Shown: positions 12,050 through 24,659 of the stretch, in pieces
How the letters are laid out: each line of letters begins with the position of its first letter
Numbering within the stretch: position 1 is the stretch's first letter
Source: Inia geoffrensis
Lineage: Eukaryota; Chordata; Mammalia; Artiodactyla; Iniidae
Length of the DNA stretch: 64,000 nucleotides
Reading direction: 5' to 3'
NCBI GenBank assembly: GCA_036417435.1
Contig: CM070901.1
Coordinates: 69,550,501-69,614,500 of the forward strand
The notes under the pieces: model-generated
The model's database searches: none
The model's input: the letters and a program-made list of their open reading frames with translations, nothing else
Told to the model about the DNA's origin: nothing
Translations under genes and position numbers: made by a program

Positions 12050-12345
12050 TAGGGCTTCCCTGGTGGAAGAGTGGTTAAGAATCCCCATCAGTGCAGGGGA
12101 CATGGGTTCGAGCCCTGGTCTGGGAAGATCCCACATGCTGCAGAGCACCTAAGCCCATGTGCCACAACTACTGAGCCTGCACTCTAGAGCTTGCACACCA
12201 CAACTACTGAAACCCATGCACCTAGGGCCCATGCTTCCCAGCAAGAGAAGCCAACACAGTGAGAAGCCCATGCACCAGAACAAAGATTGCCCCCACTCAC
12301 CGCAGCTAAAGAAAGCAATGAAGACCCAACGCAGCCAAAAATAAT
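12050..12345 (+). mobile_element. CHR-type long SINE, 5' half of a SINE/L1 composite
   Basis: Begins gggcttccctggtgg and ends at a short ataataataataac tail that runs directly into L1 3' sequence with no duplication between the two. See the L1 entry that follows: only the pair as a whole is flanked by a short repeat (agaaatt, 12042-12048 and 12763-12769). Confidence 0.85.
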
Positions 12346-12762
12346 AATAATAACACATATATATATGGAATCTAAAAAAAACCAAAAGGTTGTGAAGAGC
12401 CTAGGGCCAGGACAGGAGTAAAGACACAGACGTAGAGAATGGACTTGAGGACACGGGGAGAGGGGAAGGGTAAGCTGGGCCGAAGTGAGAGAGTGGCATG
12501 GACATATATACACTACCAAATGTAAAATAGATAGCTAGAGGGAAGCAGCCACATAACACAGGGAGATCAGCTCAGTGCTTTGTGACCTCCTAGAGGGGTG
12601 GGATAGGGAAGGTGGGAGGGAGGTGCAAGAGGGAGGAGATATGGGGATATGGGGATATATGTATACCTATAGCTGATACACTTTGTTATAAAGCAGAAAC
12701 TAATACAACACTGTAAAGCAATTATACTACAATAAAGATGTTAAAAAAATGATTAAAAAAAA
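12346..12762 (+). mobile_element. L1 3' end (5'-truncated), 3' half of a composite
   Basis: Starts in the last codons of ORF2 (catatatatatggaatct) and runs through the G-rich 3' UTR to aataaag and a poly-A tail. The same section is found at 39425-39820. It is joined seamlessly to the SINE upstream. Confidence 0.88.
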
Positions 12763-12803
12763 AGAAATTGTGTAGTCAGTACCTAACTATACTTGTATTC
12801 TTT

Positions 12804-13025
12804 GTTTTTTTGTTGTTGTTGTTGGGTTTTTTTTTGCGGTACGAGAGCCTCTCACCGCTGCGGCCTCTCCCGCTGCGGAGCACAGGCCCCGGACGCGCAG
12901 GCTAAGCGGCCATGGCTCACGGGCCCAGCCGCTCCGCGGCATGCGGGATCCTTCCAGACCGGGGCACGAACCCGCGTCCCCTGTATCGGCAAGCGGACCC
13001 CCACCACTGCGCCACCAGGGAAGCC
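12804..13025 (-). mobile_element. CHR-type short SINE, young
   Basis: CpG-rich short SINE in reverse, with the poly-A tail as T-runs at the left. Flanked by a perfect 17-bp duplication beginning ctatacttg (12787-12803 and 13026-13042). The intact duplication and many CpGs mark it as recent. Confidence 0.95.
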
Positions 13026-13187
13026 CTATACTTGTATTCTTTAAAACCTAATATATCAATTCTTTATTTCACTCATTTATTCAAGTGATATTTACTGAGG
13101 GCTTCATTACCTGTTCATGTTGATATGATGAAGCTGGTTCTTAGAAGGCTGGTATCATTCCAAACTTTTTGATCAAGGAACCCTTTA

Positions 13188-13465
13188 TTTTTTTTTATTT
13201 TTCTTTTTAAAATTTTATTGGAGTATAGTTGCTTTACAATGTTATGTTAGTTTCTGCTGTACAGCAAAGTGAATCAGCTATACGTATACATATATCCCCT
13301 CTTTTTTGGATTTCCTCCCCATTTAGGTCACCACAGAACACTGAGTTCCCTGTGCTATACAGTAGGTTCTCATTAGTTATCTATTAGTTATCTATTTCAT
13401 ACATAGTAGTATATACATGTCAATCCCAATCTCCCAGTTCATCCCACCATCCCTTCCCCTCTTAG
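13188..13465 (-). mobile_element. L1 3' UTR end (5'-truncated)
   Basis: Reverse L1 tail: 'ttggagtatagttgctttac', 'tacagtaggttctcattag', 'cccaatctcccagttc'. Flanks show tcaaggaa at 13173-13180 and 13466-13473, extending to about 15 bp with two mismatches. Confidence 0.85.
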
Positions 13466-13479
13466 TCAAGGAATGCTTT

Positions 13480-14356
13480 AAACTCTTAAAAATTATTGAA
13501 GACCCTAACAGCTTTTGTTTATATGATTTTACTGTAGTAACAATTAAAACTAAAAAAAATTATAAGTATTTTTTATTAATTCATTTAAAGATAACAACAG
13601 TAAACCTATTGGATACTAACATAAATAACATGTTGTTATGAAAAACAAGTATAACCAAAACAAAAAAAATATTTAGAAGAATGGCACTGATTTACATTTT
13701 TGCAAATCTTTTTAACATCTGGCTTTAATAGAAGATATCTGGATTCTTGTGTGTGCTTCTGTTTATAAACTGATGCCATATCACATATTATGTAGCCTCT
13801 GGAAAGCTCCTCTCACAGGAGAGAATGAGTGAAAAAGATAATTAATGTCGGTATTATCATGAAAACAGTTTAACTTGACAGACCGTCTGAAAGGAATCCC
13901 CTGACCACTCTTCGAGGATGTCTGAGCTAGTGTATAAGACCTTGTCTGTCTGTTGTGAGCTGTATCTGCTAATGTTCCCCTCCCTGCACTGACTACACTG
14001 ACTTTAGAATTTAAAAGGGAACTAGAAGTAGGAGTGGGGAAGCATCACTTCTTAGAAGTAGTGAGTAAAGGAACCAATGAGAGGTCACAGGTCTCTCTCA
14101 TCTTTGGACATTTCTATGGTCCATTGGAAGGGGCATCAGAAAATGCCTTAGTGGGTGAGGGGAGGAAATGAGATGTAGAGCTGGGGTCACGAGGTTCTAA
14201 ATGGGTCTCATCACCCATTAGTGTTTGGTATATGAGTAAGAGATGCGCTTTACAAAATGTGTTTTCCTGTTGATTTTCTCTTATTCCTGGATCCCAACCA
14301 GCAAATTGGAGCCTATGCTGTGCTTCATAGCAACGGTTTCTGAGAATCAAGTGAGA
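13480..14356. other. No gene seen
   Basis: AT-rich at first, then non-repetitive sequence. Nothing recognised. Confidence 0.4.
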
Positions 14357-14466
14357 CCCTTTTTCCTCCCTCCCTCCTTTTTTCCTCCCTCTCTCCTTTA
14401 TTCCTCCCTCCCTCCTTTCCTCATTTTTTCCTCCCTCCCTCCCTCCCTTCCTCCCTCCCTCCCTCC
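14357..14466 (+). repeat. Polypyrimidine tract (CCTCCCTC-type)
   Basis: About 110 bases of almost pure C and T with tandem cctccctc units broken by T-runs. Low-complexity sequence of this kind can adopt triplex DNA and varies in length. Confidence 0.9.
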
Positions 14467-14821
14467 ATTGTTGGCTCTAAGCACACTGGAGTTCAGAGCC
14501 AAGAAGTACAGTTAAAAAAAATCTAAAGAAAAAGAGCTTCATCACTGCATATATCTATTAGTCATATTCCTTCCTTTTTTATCATATGCCAAATTAGTAT
14601 ATGTGTACACAGCTATTTTTTATTCTTAAGTATGGATCAACTTTGGCTATTTTTGTGCCAATTTTATGCTGTTTTAATTAATATAGATTTATGATTTATC
14701 TTGATATCTACTAGATCAAGAAACCCATTGTAATTTTTTCTAAAAGTCTTGTCTATTTTAGCATATTAGTAAACATAAGCCTTATGAAAGCAGTGATATT
14801 GTTTATCATTTTGATTGCTGC

Positions 14822-14890
14822 ACCCCAGCAGCTTTAATAAAAGTGACACAGTGTAAGCACTCAATAAATATTTGTTAAATAAAGGAATGA
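14822..14890 (+). repeat. L2 LINE 3' tip
   Basis: Short tail with 'gtgtaagcactcaataaata' and 'tttgttaaataaaggaatg', typical of the L2 end. Confidence 0.6.
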
Positions 14891-14929
14891 ACTAATTTTA
14901 GAATTAGTCTTTCAGTGTACATGCAGCAT

Positions 14930-15165
14930 CTTCCTGGGATTGTTCATAGGATGCACTGAATTTGTAGATTGACTTGGGAAGAATGGGCATCTTTGCATCC
15001 TTAAATCTTCCCACCAATGGATATGGCTCCATTTATGCAGTTCTTTCCTTAGGTCCTTCAGTAAAGTGACATAATATTCTCCAGGAAGATCTTGTCAATT
15101 TTTGCTGTATTTTTATAAGGTGCTCAGGTGTTTTGTTATTGCTGTAAGTGGACATTTTTATATAA
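14930..15165 (-). repeat. Old L1 ORF2 fragment, antisense
   Basis: Reverse ORF2 text ('gaatttgtagattgacttgg', 'ttaaatcttcccaccaatgg', 'atatggctccatttatgcag') matches the part just after the RT core. No open frame remains. Confidence 0.6.
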
Positions 15166-15705
15166 CAACTCTATTGAGCTATAACTCACAGAACATAAAG
15201 TTCACCCTTAGAAAGTGTACAATTTAGTGGTCTTTGTTAAATTTGGAGTTGTGCAACTATCACCATTGTTTAATTTCAGAACGTTTTCATCACGCTAAAA
15301 GATACCCTGCATTAGCAGCCACCCTTCATTTCTCCCCTTTCCTCAGCCACTCACAAACACTAATCTACTTTCTGTCTCTATGGATTTGCTCATTCTGAAC
15401 ATTTTATATAAATGGAATCATACAATATGTTATGTTTTGTGATTAGCTGCTTTTGCTTAGCATAATGTCTTCAAGGTTCATCCATATTGTAGCATGTATC
15501 AATATTTCATTCATTTTTATGGCTAAATAATATTCTAATATATTGATAAACTCTATTTGTTTATCTGTTAACCAGTTGGTTGAAATTTCGGTTGATTCCA
15601 CATTTTAGGTGTTATGAATATAATGTTGCTATGGACGTCAATCTACAAGTTTTTGTGTGGACGTGTGTTTTTATTTCTTTTAGACATATGCCTAGGAATG
15701 AATTG
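15166..15705 (-). repeat. Old L1 3' end, antisense
   Basis: Reads as the reverse of an L1M tail: 'ctattgagctataactcaca', 'gtgtacaatttagtggtctt', 'tatggatttgctcattctg', 'ggaatcatacaatatg'. It sits between two ORF2 parts and probably inserted into the older L1. Confidence 0.7.
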
Positions 15706-16593
15706 TTGCTGGATTCCATTTTGTTGAGGATTTTTGCATCTATATTCATAAGGAATATTGGTCTATAGTTTTTTTTTTCTTGTTATGTCATTGTCTGGTT
15801 TTGATATTAAGATAATACTAGTCTCATAGAATGAGTTGAAAAGTATTTCCTCCTCTTCTGTTTTTTGGAAGAATTTGTAAAGTATTGGTATTAATTCTTA
15901 ATGTTTCATTGACTTTACCAGGGAGACTGTCTGGTCCTGGGCTATTCTTTATGGGAGGTTTGTTCTTGTTATAGGTCTATTTAGATTTTCTATTCCTTAA
16001 GTGGATTTTCAAAACTTGTGTCTTTCTGGAAATTTTCCATTTTATATAGGCTGTCTAATTTGTTGGCATACAGTTGTTCATATAATTCTCTTTTAAAATT
16101 TCTGGAAGGTCACTGGTAATATCTTCTCTTTAATTTCTGATTTTGGCAATTTGTGTCCCCTCTCTTTTTTCTCTTGGTCAGCTTAGCGTAAAGATTTGTC
16201 AACTTTGTTGATTGTTTTAAAGAACCAACTTCTTTTTTTTTTTTAATTATTCTATTTTTTCTATTATCTAATAACATTTATTTCCCCCCAATCTTATTTT
16301 TTCCTTTTGTTTGCTTTAGATTCAGTTTGCTCTTTTTTTCTAGGTTTTTAAGGTGAAATCTTAGGTTAATGACTTGGGAACTTTCTTCTTTTTTAATATA
16401 CACATTTACATTTATAAATTTCTCTCTATGCACTGCTTTTTCTGTATTCCATAAATATTGGGATGTGTTTTCATTTTCATTCATCTTAAAGTACTTTCTA
16501 ATTTTCTTTATGGTTTCTTCTTTGACACATCAGTTATTATTTAGGAGTGTGTTAGTAGCCACATATTAATGAATTTTCCAAATTTCCTTTTAT

Positions 16594-16942
16594 TTTAAAA
16601 ATAAATTTATTTATTTAATTTTGGCTGCATTGGGTCTTCGTTGCTGCATGTGGGCTTTCTCTAGTTGTGGTGAGCAGGGGCTAGTATTGTGGTGCCGGGC
16701 TTTTCATTACGGTGGCTTCTCTTGTTGTGGAGCATGGGGCTCTAGGCGTGCGGGCTTCAGTAGCTGCGGCGCCAGGGCTCAGTCGTTGTGGCTCACAGGC
16801 TCTAGGCGTGTGGGCTTCAGTAGTTGTGGTACACAGGCTTAGTTGCTCTGTGACATGTGGGATCTTCCCAGACCAGGGCTCGAACTTGTGTCCCCTGCAT
16901 TGGCAGTTGGATTCTTAACTACTGTGCCACCAGGGAAGTCCC
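16594..16942 (-). mobile_element. CHR-type long SINE in L1
   Basis: Reverse long SINE with a tail of ataaatttatttatttaatt. Flanked by aaatttccttttat (14 bp, 16580-16593 and 16943-16956). Confidence 0.93.
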
Positions 16943-17678
16943 AAATTTCCTTTTATAAGTGATTCCTAATTAGTTTCATTGCATTCAGGAAATATACTTT
17001 GTTTGAAGTCAATCCTTTTAAATTTACTGAGGCTTACTTAAGGGTCTAACATATGTTCTGTTCTGAAGAATGTCCCTTGTTGAGAAGAATGTGTATTTTG
17101 ATAGGGTGGAATGTTCCTTGGATGTCTGTTCTAGTTGGTTCATAGTGTTGTTTAAGTCTTCTGTTTCCATGTTGATCTTATGCCTAGTTGTTTCATCCAT
17201 TATTGAAGATGGAATATTAAGGTTTCCAACTATTATTATTGAATAGTCTATTTCTTCCTTCAATCTGTCAGTTTTTGCTCCATGTATTTTGGGGCTTTGT
17301 TGTTAGCAACATGTACAATTTATAATTATTATGTTTTCCTGATGGATTTAACTTTTATCACTATAAAGTATACTTCTTTTCTCTTGTAACAATTTTGGTC
17401 TTACAGTCAATTTAGTCTGATATTAATGTATCCATTCCATTTTTTTATTACTGTTTGCATGGCGTATCTTATTTCATCTTTTTACTTTTAATGTAATTTA
17501 TCTTTGAATGTCTTTGAATCTATAGTCTGTCTCTTGTGAACACCTTATAGTGGGATCATATATTTTTAATTTACTCTGCCAATCTCTCCGTCTTGATTGT
17601 ATTATTTAACTTATTTCTGTTTAATGTTGCTGGCCAGGTAGGACCTACATCTCCCATTTTACTATTGGTTTTCTTTCT

Positions 17679-17990
17679 TTCTTTCTTTTTTTAAGTATTT
17701 GAGTTTTTTATCTGAAATTCAATTTAAAAAAATTCTTTATTTATTTTGGCTGCACTGAGTCTTTGTTGCGGTGCATGGGCTCCTCATTGTGGTGTGTGGG
17801 CTTCTCTAGTTGTGGTGTGCAGGCTTTTCTAGTTGCGGTATGCAGGCTCTAGAGCACGCAGGCTCAGTAGTTGTGGTGCGTGGGCTTAGTTGCAGTATGT
17901 GGGATCTTAGTTCCCTGACCAGGGATTGAACCCTGGGCCCCCTGCTTTGGGAACACAGGGTCTTAACCACTGGACCACAAGGGAAGTCCC
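17679..17990 (-). mobile_element. CHR-type long SINE with extra 3' sequence, in L1
   Basis: Flanked by a perfect 20-bp duplication starting ttactattgg (17659-17678 and 17991-18010). In the SINE's own direction the body ends near 17737 and is followed by about 40 bases that are not SINE (roughly 17692-17735), then a second A-rich tail. All of this lies inside the duplication, so the extra bases came in with the element. Confidence 0.88.
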
Positions 17991-18539
17991 TTACTATTGG
18001 TTTTCTTTCTGTCATTCTTTATTTTTTTTTCCTTTTGTCAACCTATTACTGCCTTCTTTTTGTTAAGTAGATATTTTCTTTTGTAACATTTTAATGCCCT
18101 TGATTTTTCTTCTCTAGATTTTTTTGAGTTATTTTCTTAATGGTTACCCTGAGAAAGATTACAATTAATTTTTACTTAAAAAAAATTGGTTTTTATTAAT
18201 ACCAACTTAATTTTCAAAGCATACAAAGACTTTGCTCCAGTGTAGCTTCATTACCTCACCTCTCTTGTGCTATTATTGTTATATATATGTGTAATATCTT
18301 TATACAATTTTATACAAGTCCATCAACATAATTTTGTTTTGATTGCTTTATGGTTGTATTTTAAGTCAAATAGGAGAAGAGTGCAAACAAAATAGATCTA
18401 TATTGTGTTTTATACTTACCTATGTGTATACATTTTTGTATTTCCTGGCTTTAGGTGGAATGCTCAAATGTTTTGTCATGATATATGCTGTTTGGTGCAG
18501 ACTTCTGATAGATGCTCATAGGTAAAGGAAATTTCTTTT

Positions 18540-19243
18540 TAGTCTTAGTTTGGTAAGAATGTTTATGATTAACGGAATGTTGGATTTATATCTAAGGTTT
18601 TATGTTTTTCATCTTTTGAGATAGTCATATGAATTTTATCCTTTAACTTTTATTATTTGGATAGATTCTTTTAATGTTGAATCTTCTTAATATTCTTAGT
18701 CTAAACTCAACTTGGACATGCTGGGGTTTTTTTAAACTATGGATTCCTTTTGTTAAAATTTTATTTAGAATATTTGCTCCTATCTGTAGGTGACATTGGT
18801 GTTTAATTTTGTATTTTGACTGCCTATTTCTGGTTTGTTATAAGGTTTTTGAAGATGGTGTTCTCATGATTTGAGTTGGGGAGATTGCCCTCTTCTTATA
18901 AGACCTGAAAGAATGTGCATATTTTTTCTTAAATGTCTGGTCTCATCTCTTTCTCTTGAATAGGGGTAGAAAGTGTATTTTGATTAAATTTTAATTTTTC
19001 TTGATTATTGGTCTATTCATTTTTCTAATTCTCAGGCCACTATTAATTTATATTTTTATTAAAACTGTATATTTAATCTACATTTTTAAATTTATTGATC
19101 TAAAGTTTTTCCTGCTATTATCTTACAGTTTTAACAATTTTACTTGTATCCCTAGTTATGTAAATGTCCTTATTTTATTTGTGGTTTTATTTGGATAGTG
19201 CTTTTCTCATTTGCTCTTGATCGTATGTACCAAAACTTTTTTT
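18540..19243 (-). repeat. Probable old L1 ORF2 fragment, antisense
   Basis: T-rich text of the kind seen in reversed L1 reverse transcriptase ('tgattattggtctattcatt', 'gtggttttatttggata'). Too diverged to place exactly. Confidence 0.45.
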
Positions 19244-19251
19244 TTCAAGAC

Positions 19252-19419
19252 CTAATTTTTATTTTTATTATTTTTTATTAAGGTATAGTTGATTTACAAT
19301 ATTATATTAGTATAGGTGTTCAATATAGTAATTCAATATGTGAGTCACTATATTGATTTATCTTCAGTATTCATATATTGTCCCCTTATTTCACTCCTAT
19401 TTGTCTTTTTGTTCTGCTA
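19252..19419 (-). mobile_element. Old L1 3' tip, antisense
   Basis: Reverse L1 tail ('ttaaggtatagttgatttac', 'ttagtataggtgttcaat') bounded by ttcaagac at 19244-19251 and 19420-19427. Confidence 0.7.
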
Positions 19420-19427
19420 TTCAAGAC

Positions 19428-22400
19428 ATTTCATCAAATTTCTCTTGCCACTCTCATACTTAATTTTTTATTTCAGCTAATGTATTTTTAATTTGTAAAA
19501 TATCCTTCTGCTTCTGAGAACGTGCCTTTTATATAACACTGCTTTTATTTCTCTGATAAAGGATTTTGTTGTATCCTTCTGAAAATGTTAAGTAAGTATT
19601 TTTTGAAAGATTTTAATCTACTCCCTGCACTGTATCTGATTCTTCCATATTCTTTTGTTATCTGTTTATTAGGTTGATGTCTGTTTTCATGTTAGTGGTT
19701 TTCCTCAAATGCTTGGTGATCCTTTCAGTGCATTATAACTATGATTGACATACTAACAAGCTGTTTAGAAACTCTGTGTACATGTGTGTGGTGAGGTGGG
19801 ATATATTGGATGGTGGGCTTTATTTACTAGGGTGATAATGCTGGGTAATGTGATAAAACTGGCTTTATTAGGGTAAGCTTACTTTTTCAACATAGGACAT
19901 TGAGCTGTCCATATCTAAGTCTTTGTTCTTGACATGCTGAATTTCTCAGGGGAAAATCCTTCAGTTTCTTGGTGGGGAGCTATAAGCTTTCCATTGAGCA
20001 AGAGAAGTGAGTTTAATTTTCTTATAATAAATTACTTTATAAAAAATATTATAGCTTTTTAGCTCAACACTTCTAGTATCTAGTTGCTTCCTCCTGTATT
20101 TATGGGGTTTTTTCCCCCTAGTTTTTATTATGGCTAGACTCTGTGTCACTGCCATGCCTCTTTCTCCATGCCTTTTCCAGACAAGAATTGCTCTTGTCTG
20201 GAAATCTCCAACACTGTTCTATTACTGCCTACCTGGGAGCAATAGCTGATGGGGAGGGCTCTTTCTTCTGGGCTAATACCTTCTATTGCTTTCTCCTGGC
20301 ATTTTATCATTATTCTTACTTTGCTCCATCGCTGGTATGAAGCAACTCTTGTGTTGCTCCCAAGTTTCGTGACTGGACTTTCGTTTTTATTCCCATATAC
20401 TTCTAAGATACCTTATCAATCTGATTACATTTGTTGGGAGTCTCTATTTCATGCCTCATTGTTGCTCAGCATGACTCATATTTTCTAGTCCCCTAAATAT
20501 TCCATTTTTTAAAGCAGTAGCTATATAATCCTAATTTAAAAATTTTTTCTTTCCCTTCTTGGGTTTGGTGCAGGGGTGGGGTTGGGGAATGTGGAGAGGA
20601 GGAATGTTGTATGTACTTATTGGGCCATAGTGAACATCAAAAATCAAACGTTCCACTTTCTTCTTTATAATTTTCTGAAATTTTTTCAAAGGATTAGTAT
20701 TGCTTTTGTGATCAGGAAAATTCCAATTCACATACTACTATTTTAGAATAAAAGGAGACAAAAGAAAAATAGGGAACCTCCTTCTCAGATACTTACCTAC
20801 CATTTCAGCCAGCTTGGCGTGTCACTCATGCATGCAACACTGCTTATGGCATCCATATCTCCCCATGTTTTCCCTAAGTTTAGTTGATCACACCAGGAAT
20901 ACCTCAAAATTCTGCTTTGCTTTTGATATTTGGTCAAAATCTGCTGTTGTGTTGCTACTTTGGTTTTCAATCTCTGCAAAGTTGATGGCTCAAAATCTTG
21001 TATGCCATTTTTTTGGCATCTCTGAATTTGTAGGTGAACAATGATCATTTAATAGTATGGGTTATTGTCTCTAATCAGTCTAACAACATCAGTATTCTGA
21101 ATAAAGCGAGTCATTTTGATTTTTTTAAATGTTCAAATATGCATTTTCAAATGCAGTTAATCATTTTATCTGTGACTTAGACTGTGACTTAGACTGAATA
21201 GCTTTATATGCTTTTCATGATAAAATTCTATCAAGCAATTGAAGTATACATTTTATTTATTATTACAAGAGTAAAATGCAAGAATAATTGATGATATTGT
21301 GAAAGTTGTTAATTTTCTGGACAAATTTAAGAGTTTTAAATAGTTAAATAGGAAAATAATATTTCATATAAATATTGAAATAGTTTGTTGCTTATTAGAC
21401 AAGTTTTAGAAAGAACAGTATATCCTTATAAAGCCAATAGATATTTATAAAATTTAAATTGTACAAAGCAGAATAATGGAAATTAGATATCAGAATTCTA
21501 ATCTTTGTAAAATCATCTGGTGTTTTGTATTTATAATATTAAATAAAACAACTTTTCAGCACTGTGTTTTTAGCTTCTTAATTCCATTTAAGCCATGAAT
21601 CTTATCAAATTTTGTACATGAGTTACAGCACAATTTCAGTTTTGCCACCCACATCATGTATGACAGTATCCAGTATAAATTATTTTTAATCCGTATCTAA
21701 TAAAGAATATGAAGAAAAGAAAGTGTTAGAGAAAAATGAGATATTACCCTCAAGATATTTTGATTTTCTACCAATCTCAGTTTCTCACTTGAAAAATGAG
21801 CATCTATCTGGTATACCAAATGTGTGTTTCAGTGACTGCTAGAACAACCTAGCAGCTACAGTGAAGACTAAATGTCCTTCCTCTGAAATATCAAATGTTT
21901 AAATATGATTACCAAATGTTTAATAATAAAATTTCAATGTTATTAAATTTTGAAATAAGATTATAATTTTATTTCAGTATCCCAGAGACACAATCTGATG
22001 ATATTGGGCTGAGGCATTGACTTCTGTTGAATATTTTAACTCTCAGTTATTGAGTATTTGGTCAAAATATGTCTTAGATGTACCTCTCTTCACTAATATT
22101 ACTTAAATAAAATGAAATAGAACAGAATTGACTAGACGAAAAACACCTAAATGCATTGCATATAGTAAGGTTAAGTACTGTTTTGTCAATGTTTTGCTTG
22201 TTTGTATATGTGTATATATGTGTATATATACACAGACATACAGAAAATGTATACATGCATACTGGGTTATGTTACAGTATGCATTGCTTATTGAGGGACA
22301 TGGACCATGGTAAAGAGTTTGAAATCTACTAAACTAGAAGGAGGGAAAGTGATGTAGAGCAGGACAGGCATTAACTGCTGAAGTTGCTACCGAAAGATAG

Positions 22401-22590
22401 TAATGCAAAGTTTGGAAGTGTTTTTTTTTTATAAGGAACTACAAATACATGACAAAATTTAAGGATTTATACAACAGCAATTAGAACTTAAGTACAAGTG
22501 GGAGGGAGGAAGGAGTCAAAAATTAGTGAAATAATATAAAATAGCCAGGAAAAATTGGAGAGGTAAGAATACAGGGATCATGTTAGCTAA
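19428..22590. other. No gene seen
   Basis: About 3 kb, AT-rich. The first part may be further old L1, but I could not place it. A 12-base tandem pair (ctgtgacttaga) lies near 21171-21194 and a TG/TA microsatellite at 22203-22234. No exon is evident. Confidence 0.4.
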
Positions 22591-22599
22591 TAATAATAG

Positions 22600-22830
22600 G
22601 GATAATGATACATTATATTTCTTAACACCTCCTGTGGTTATCACAACAGTTTCTGCTCTGTTAATTCTACTATATTTGATTCTTACAATAGTCTAATGGG
22701 AAAGGCAGAGCCAGCATTGGTAACCCCACATCATAGATAAGGAAAGATTCCATTACTTCCTTAGGAATACACAGTGGGGAAGGAATAAAGGTGTGTCTTA
22801 AATTCAAGTCTTCTTATGATTTTGTGTTCT
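22600..22830 (+). repeat. MIR SINE relic
   Basis: Diverged MIR order: 'tgattcttacaatagtctaa', 'cacatcatagataaggaaag', 'aggaatacacagtggggaag'. Confidence 0.5.
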
Positions 22831-23174
22831 TCCCAACAAAAGAGGCCAGTTGAGAAATGAAGGGTGGAACCAATATGTCTGGGGAAACTAAGTAAAACAA
22901 TCACTTTCCGTGCTCATGAGATCACTGTAGCTCTGTATCAGATTAAATGACTGGGATGGGTCTGGAGGATTAATCATCCAGAAGCGGAATTCCCCTCATC
23001 ATTCTCTAGGTGTCTAAAGAGACTCGACCTTGCACCCGGAATAGAAATAAAAGTGATAGCAGGCAGACAAAAACGGAGAAGCAGACATCTCTGTGGCCGT
23101 ACCCTCCTCAGGTGAATGAGGTTGAACCCTCTGGGTTTCGTTGATATAATTAGAAGTTTATAGAGATTATAGCG

Positions 23175-23405
23175 CTTTTCTTACTCTAATAAAAATAAAG
23201 AATATTTGCCCCTGTTTTGTCACTTACAAAGGATTTTCACACCTCTTGTCTCATGTGCTTGTCGTGAGAAACTGACGTTTTGTAAATGAGGAAACAGCGG
23301 CTTAGAGAAGTTAACTAATCGTTCAAGTATATGTGGTGAATAAGAAGCAGAGCCAGGACTCAAAGTGCAGTCTTTTCCTTACAGTGCTTATGTTATATCC
23401 ACTTC
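23175..23405 (+). repeat. MIR SINE
   Basis: Clear blocks: 'ttttgtaaatgaggaaacag', 'cttagagaagttaactaatc', 'gcagagccaggactcaaagt'. Confidence 0.75.
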
Positions 23406-24655
23406 ACTCTGCTGGCTTCCAAAAACCGCTACCTAACATTTTCAGTAGCTAACTTTGCCGATATAGATTATTATTAATAAAGTTGAATGAACAGGGCAGC
23501 CTTTTTGAGGCTACAGTCTAAAATTTAAAAAGTCTTTTTATTTACTGAGTAAAAGTGACCATTGGCAAACCTGGGGTACCTTTATTTTGGGGTTCTGTTG
23601 GATTCCACCACAAATTTTTAAAAATACTCAAATTTATGTAAGACTGAACCATAATGGGCTATTTATGAAATTACAATATTTGGACATAACCCTAACTTTT
23701 GAAATTAACATGAAGGAGAACGCAGCCTGTGAAAAACAGGTCACTTGGTACAAGTAAGACATTAAACTGTCCACTTAGTGAAGTCTTCATCTGGTTACAA
23801 CATCACTCACTGCCCATTTCAGACTTTGATCCATAAAGACCTCATGGGAAATGCTCACTATAGTAATATAATGCATGTATGAGTTTAGAGGTAGGAGAGT
23901 GAGGGAGTGATTTCCTCTTCATTAGAAAGTTCATAAAAGACAGATGCTTTAGTTTGGTGTTTTAAAAGGAGAACACCCTGGTTGAGTGGGCAGTGAGGGT
24001 GGCAGTAAGGGAGTTCCATTAAGTAGCAATAAACTGTAGAAAAGCATGAGAATATGAAATGGGAAATGGGAAGCCACAGGTCACCAGGTGTTCTGTGTGG
24101 GACTGGATGACAGGCTGGGAGAGGGGTGCTGGAAGTGGAGGTGACTAGTGAAAGATGGCATATTAATTCAGGTCCTAGGGGTTTTGAAATGATAGTGTTG
24201 ATGGTTTGAGTCTTTTTCTTTTGTTGAGTCACTAAGTTACCATATGCCTATTTCCTTACCCATCCAAATCTTCCCAATCCTCTCACCTGACTAATCCTTG
24301 TTATAGATTCTCTCTTGTATTCCCATCCACTAGACACTTCTTTTCATTCTCCAAGCATCTCCAAAGGTAATACTATTTTTTTTTAAGTGGGTGAACCATT
24401 CACATATATTATCACCAATAACCTTTGTACATTCTCATAATATAAATGCCAGTGTGATTACTTGGTGCTACCTCTTTCTTTAATTAAGTTGCCAAGGAAT
24501 TTTAATCACTTTCCAAAAATGTTTCTATTACATAGTCCTGAAAACTTAAGTTCCAGGTTGGCCATATGGGAAAATGCAGACTTAACGTGGAAAAGATCCA
24601 GACTTCAAGGACTGAGGAATTGTGTAGATGCTTATTATTTCTGATAGCCATTTAT
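23406..24655. other. No gene seen
   Basis: Non-repetitive in appearance. A 115-codon minus-strand frame (23885-24232) shows no domain or family feature. Confidence 0.4.
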
Positions 24656-24659
24656 TTAT

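Larger units (their letters stand above)
15706..18480 (-). repeat. Old L1 body, antisense, with two SINEs inside
   Basis: Read from right to left this follows ORF2 from its endonuclease region (17050-17640, for example opposite 'gtctcttgtgaacacc') to the reverse transcriptase part (15706-16580, for example opposite 'gtctggttttgatattaag'). Sequence right of 18011 matches more 5' L1M text. All frames are broken. SINEs at 16594-16942 and 17679-17990 interrupt it. Confidence 0.7.
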
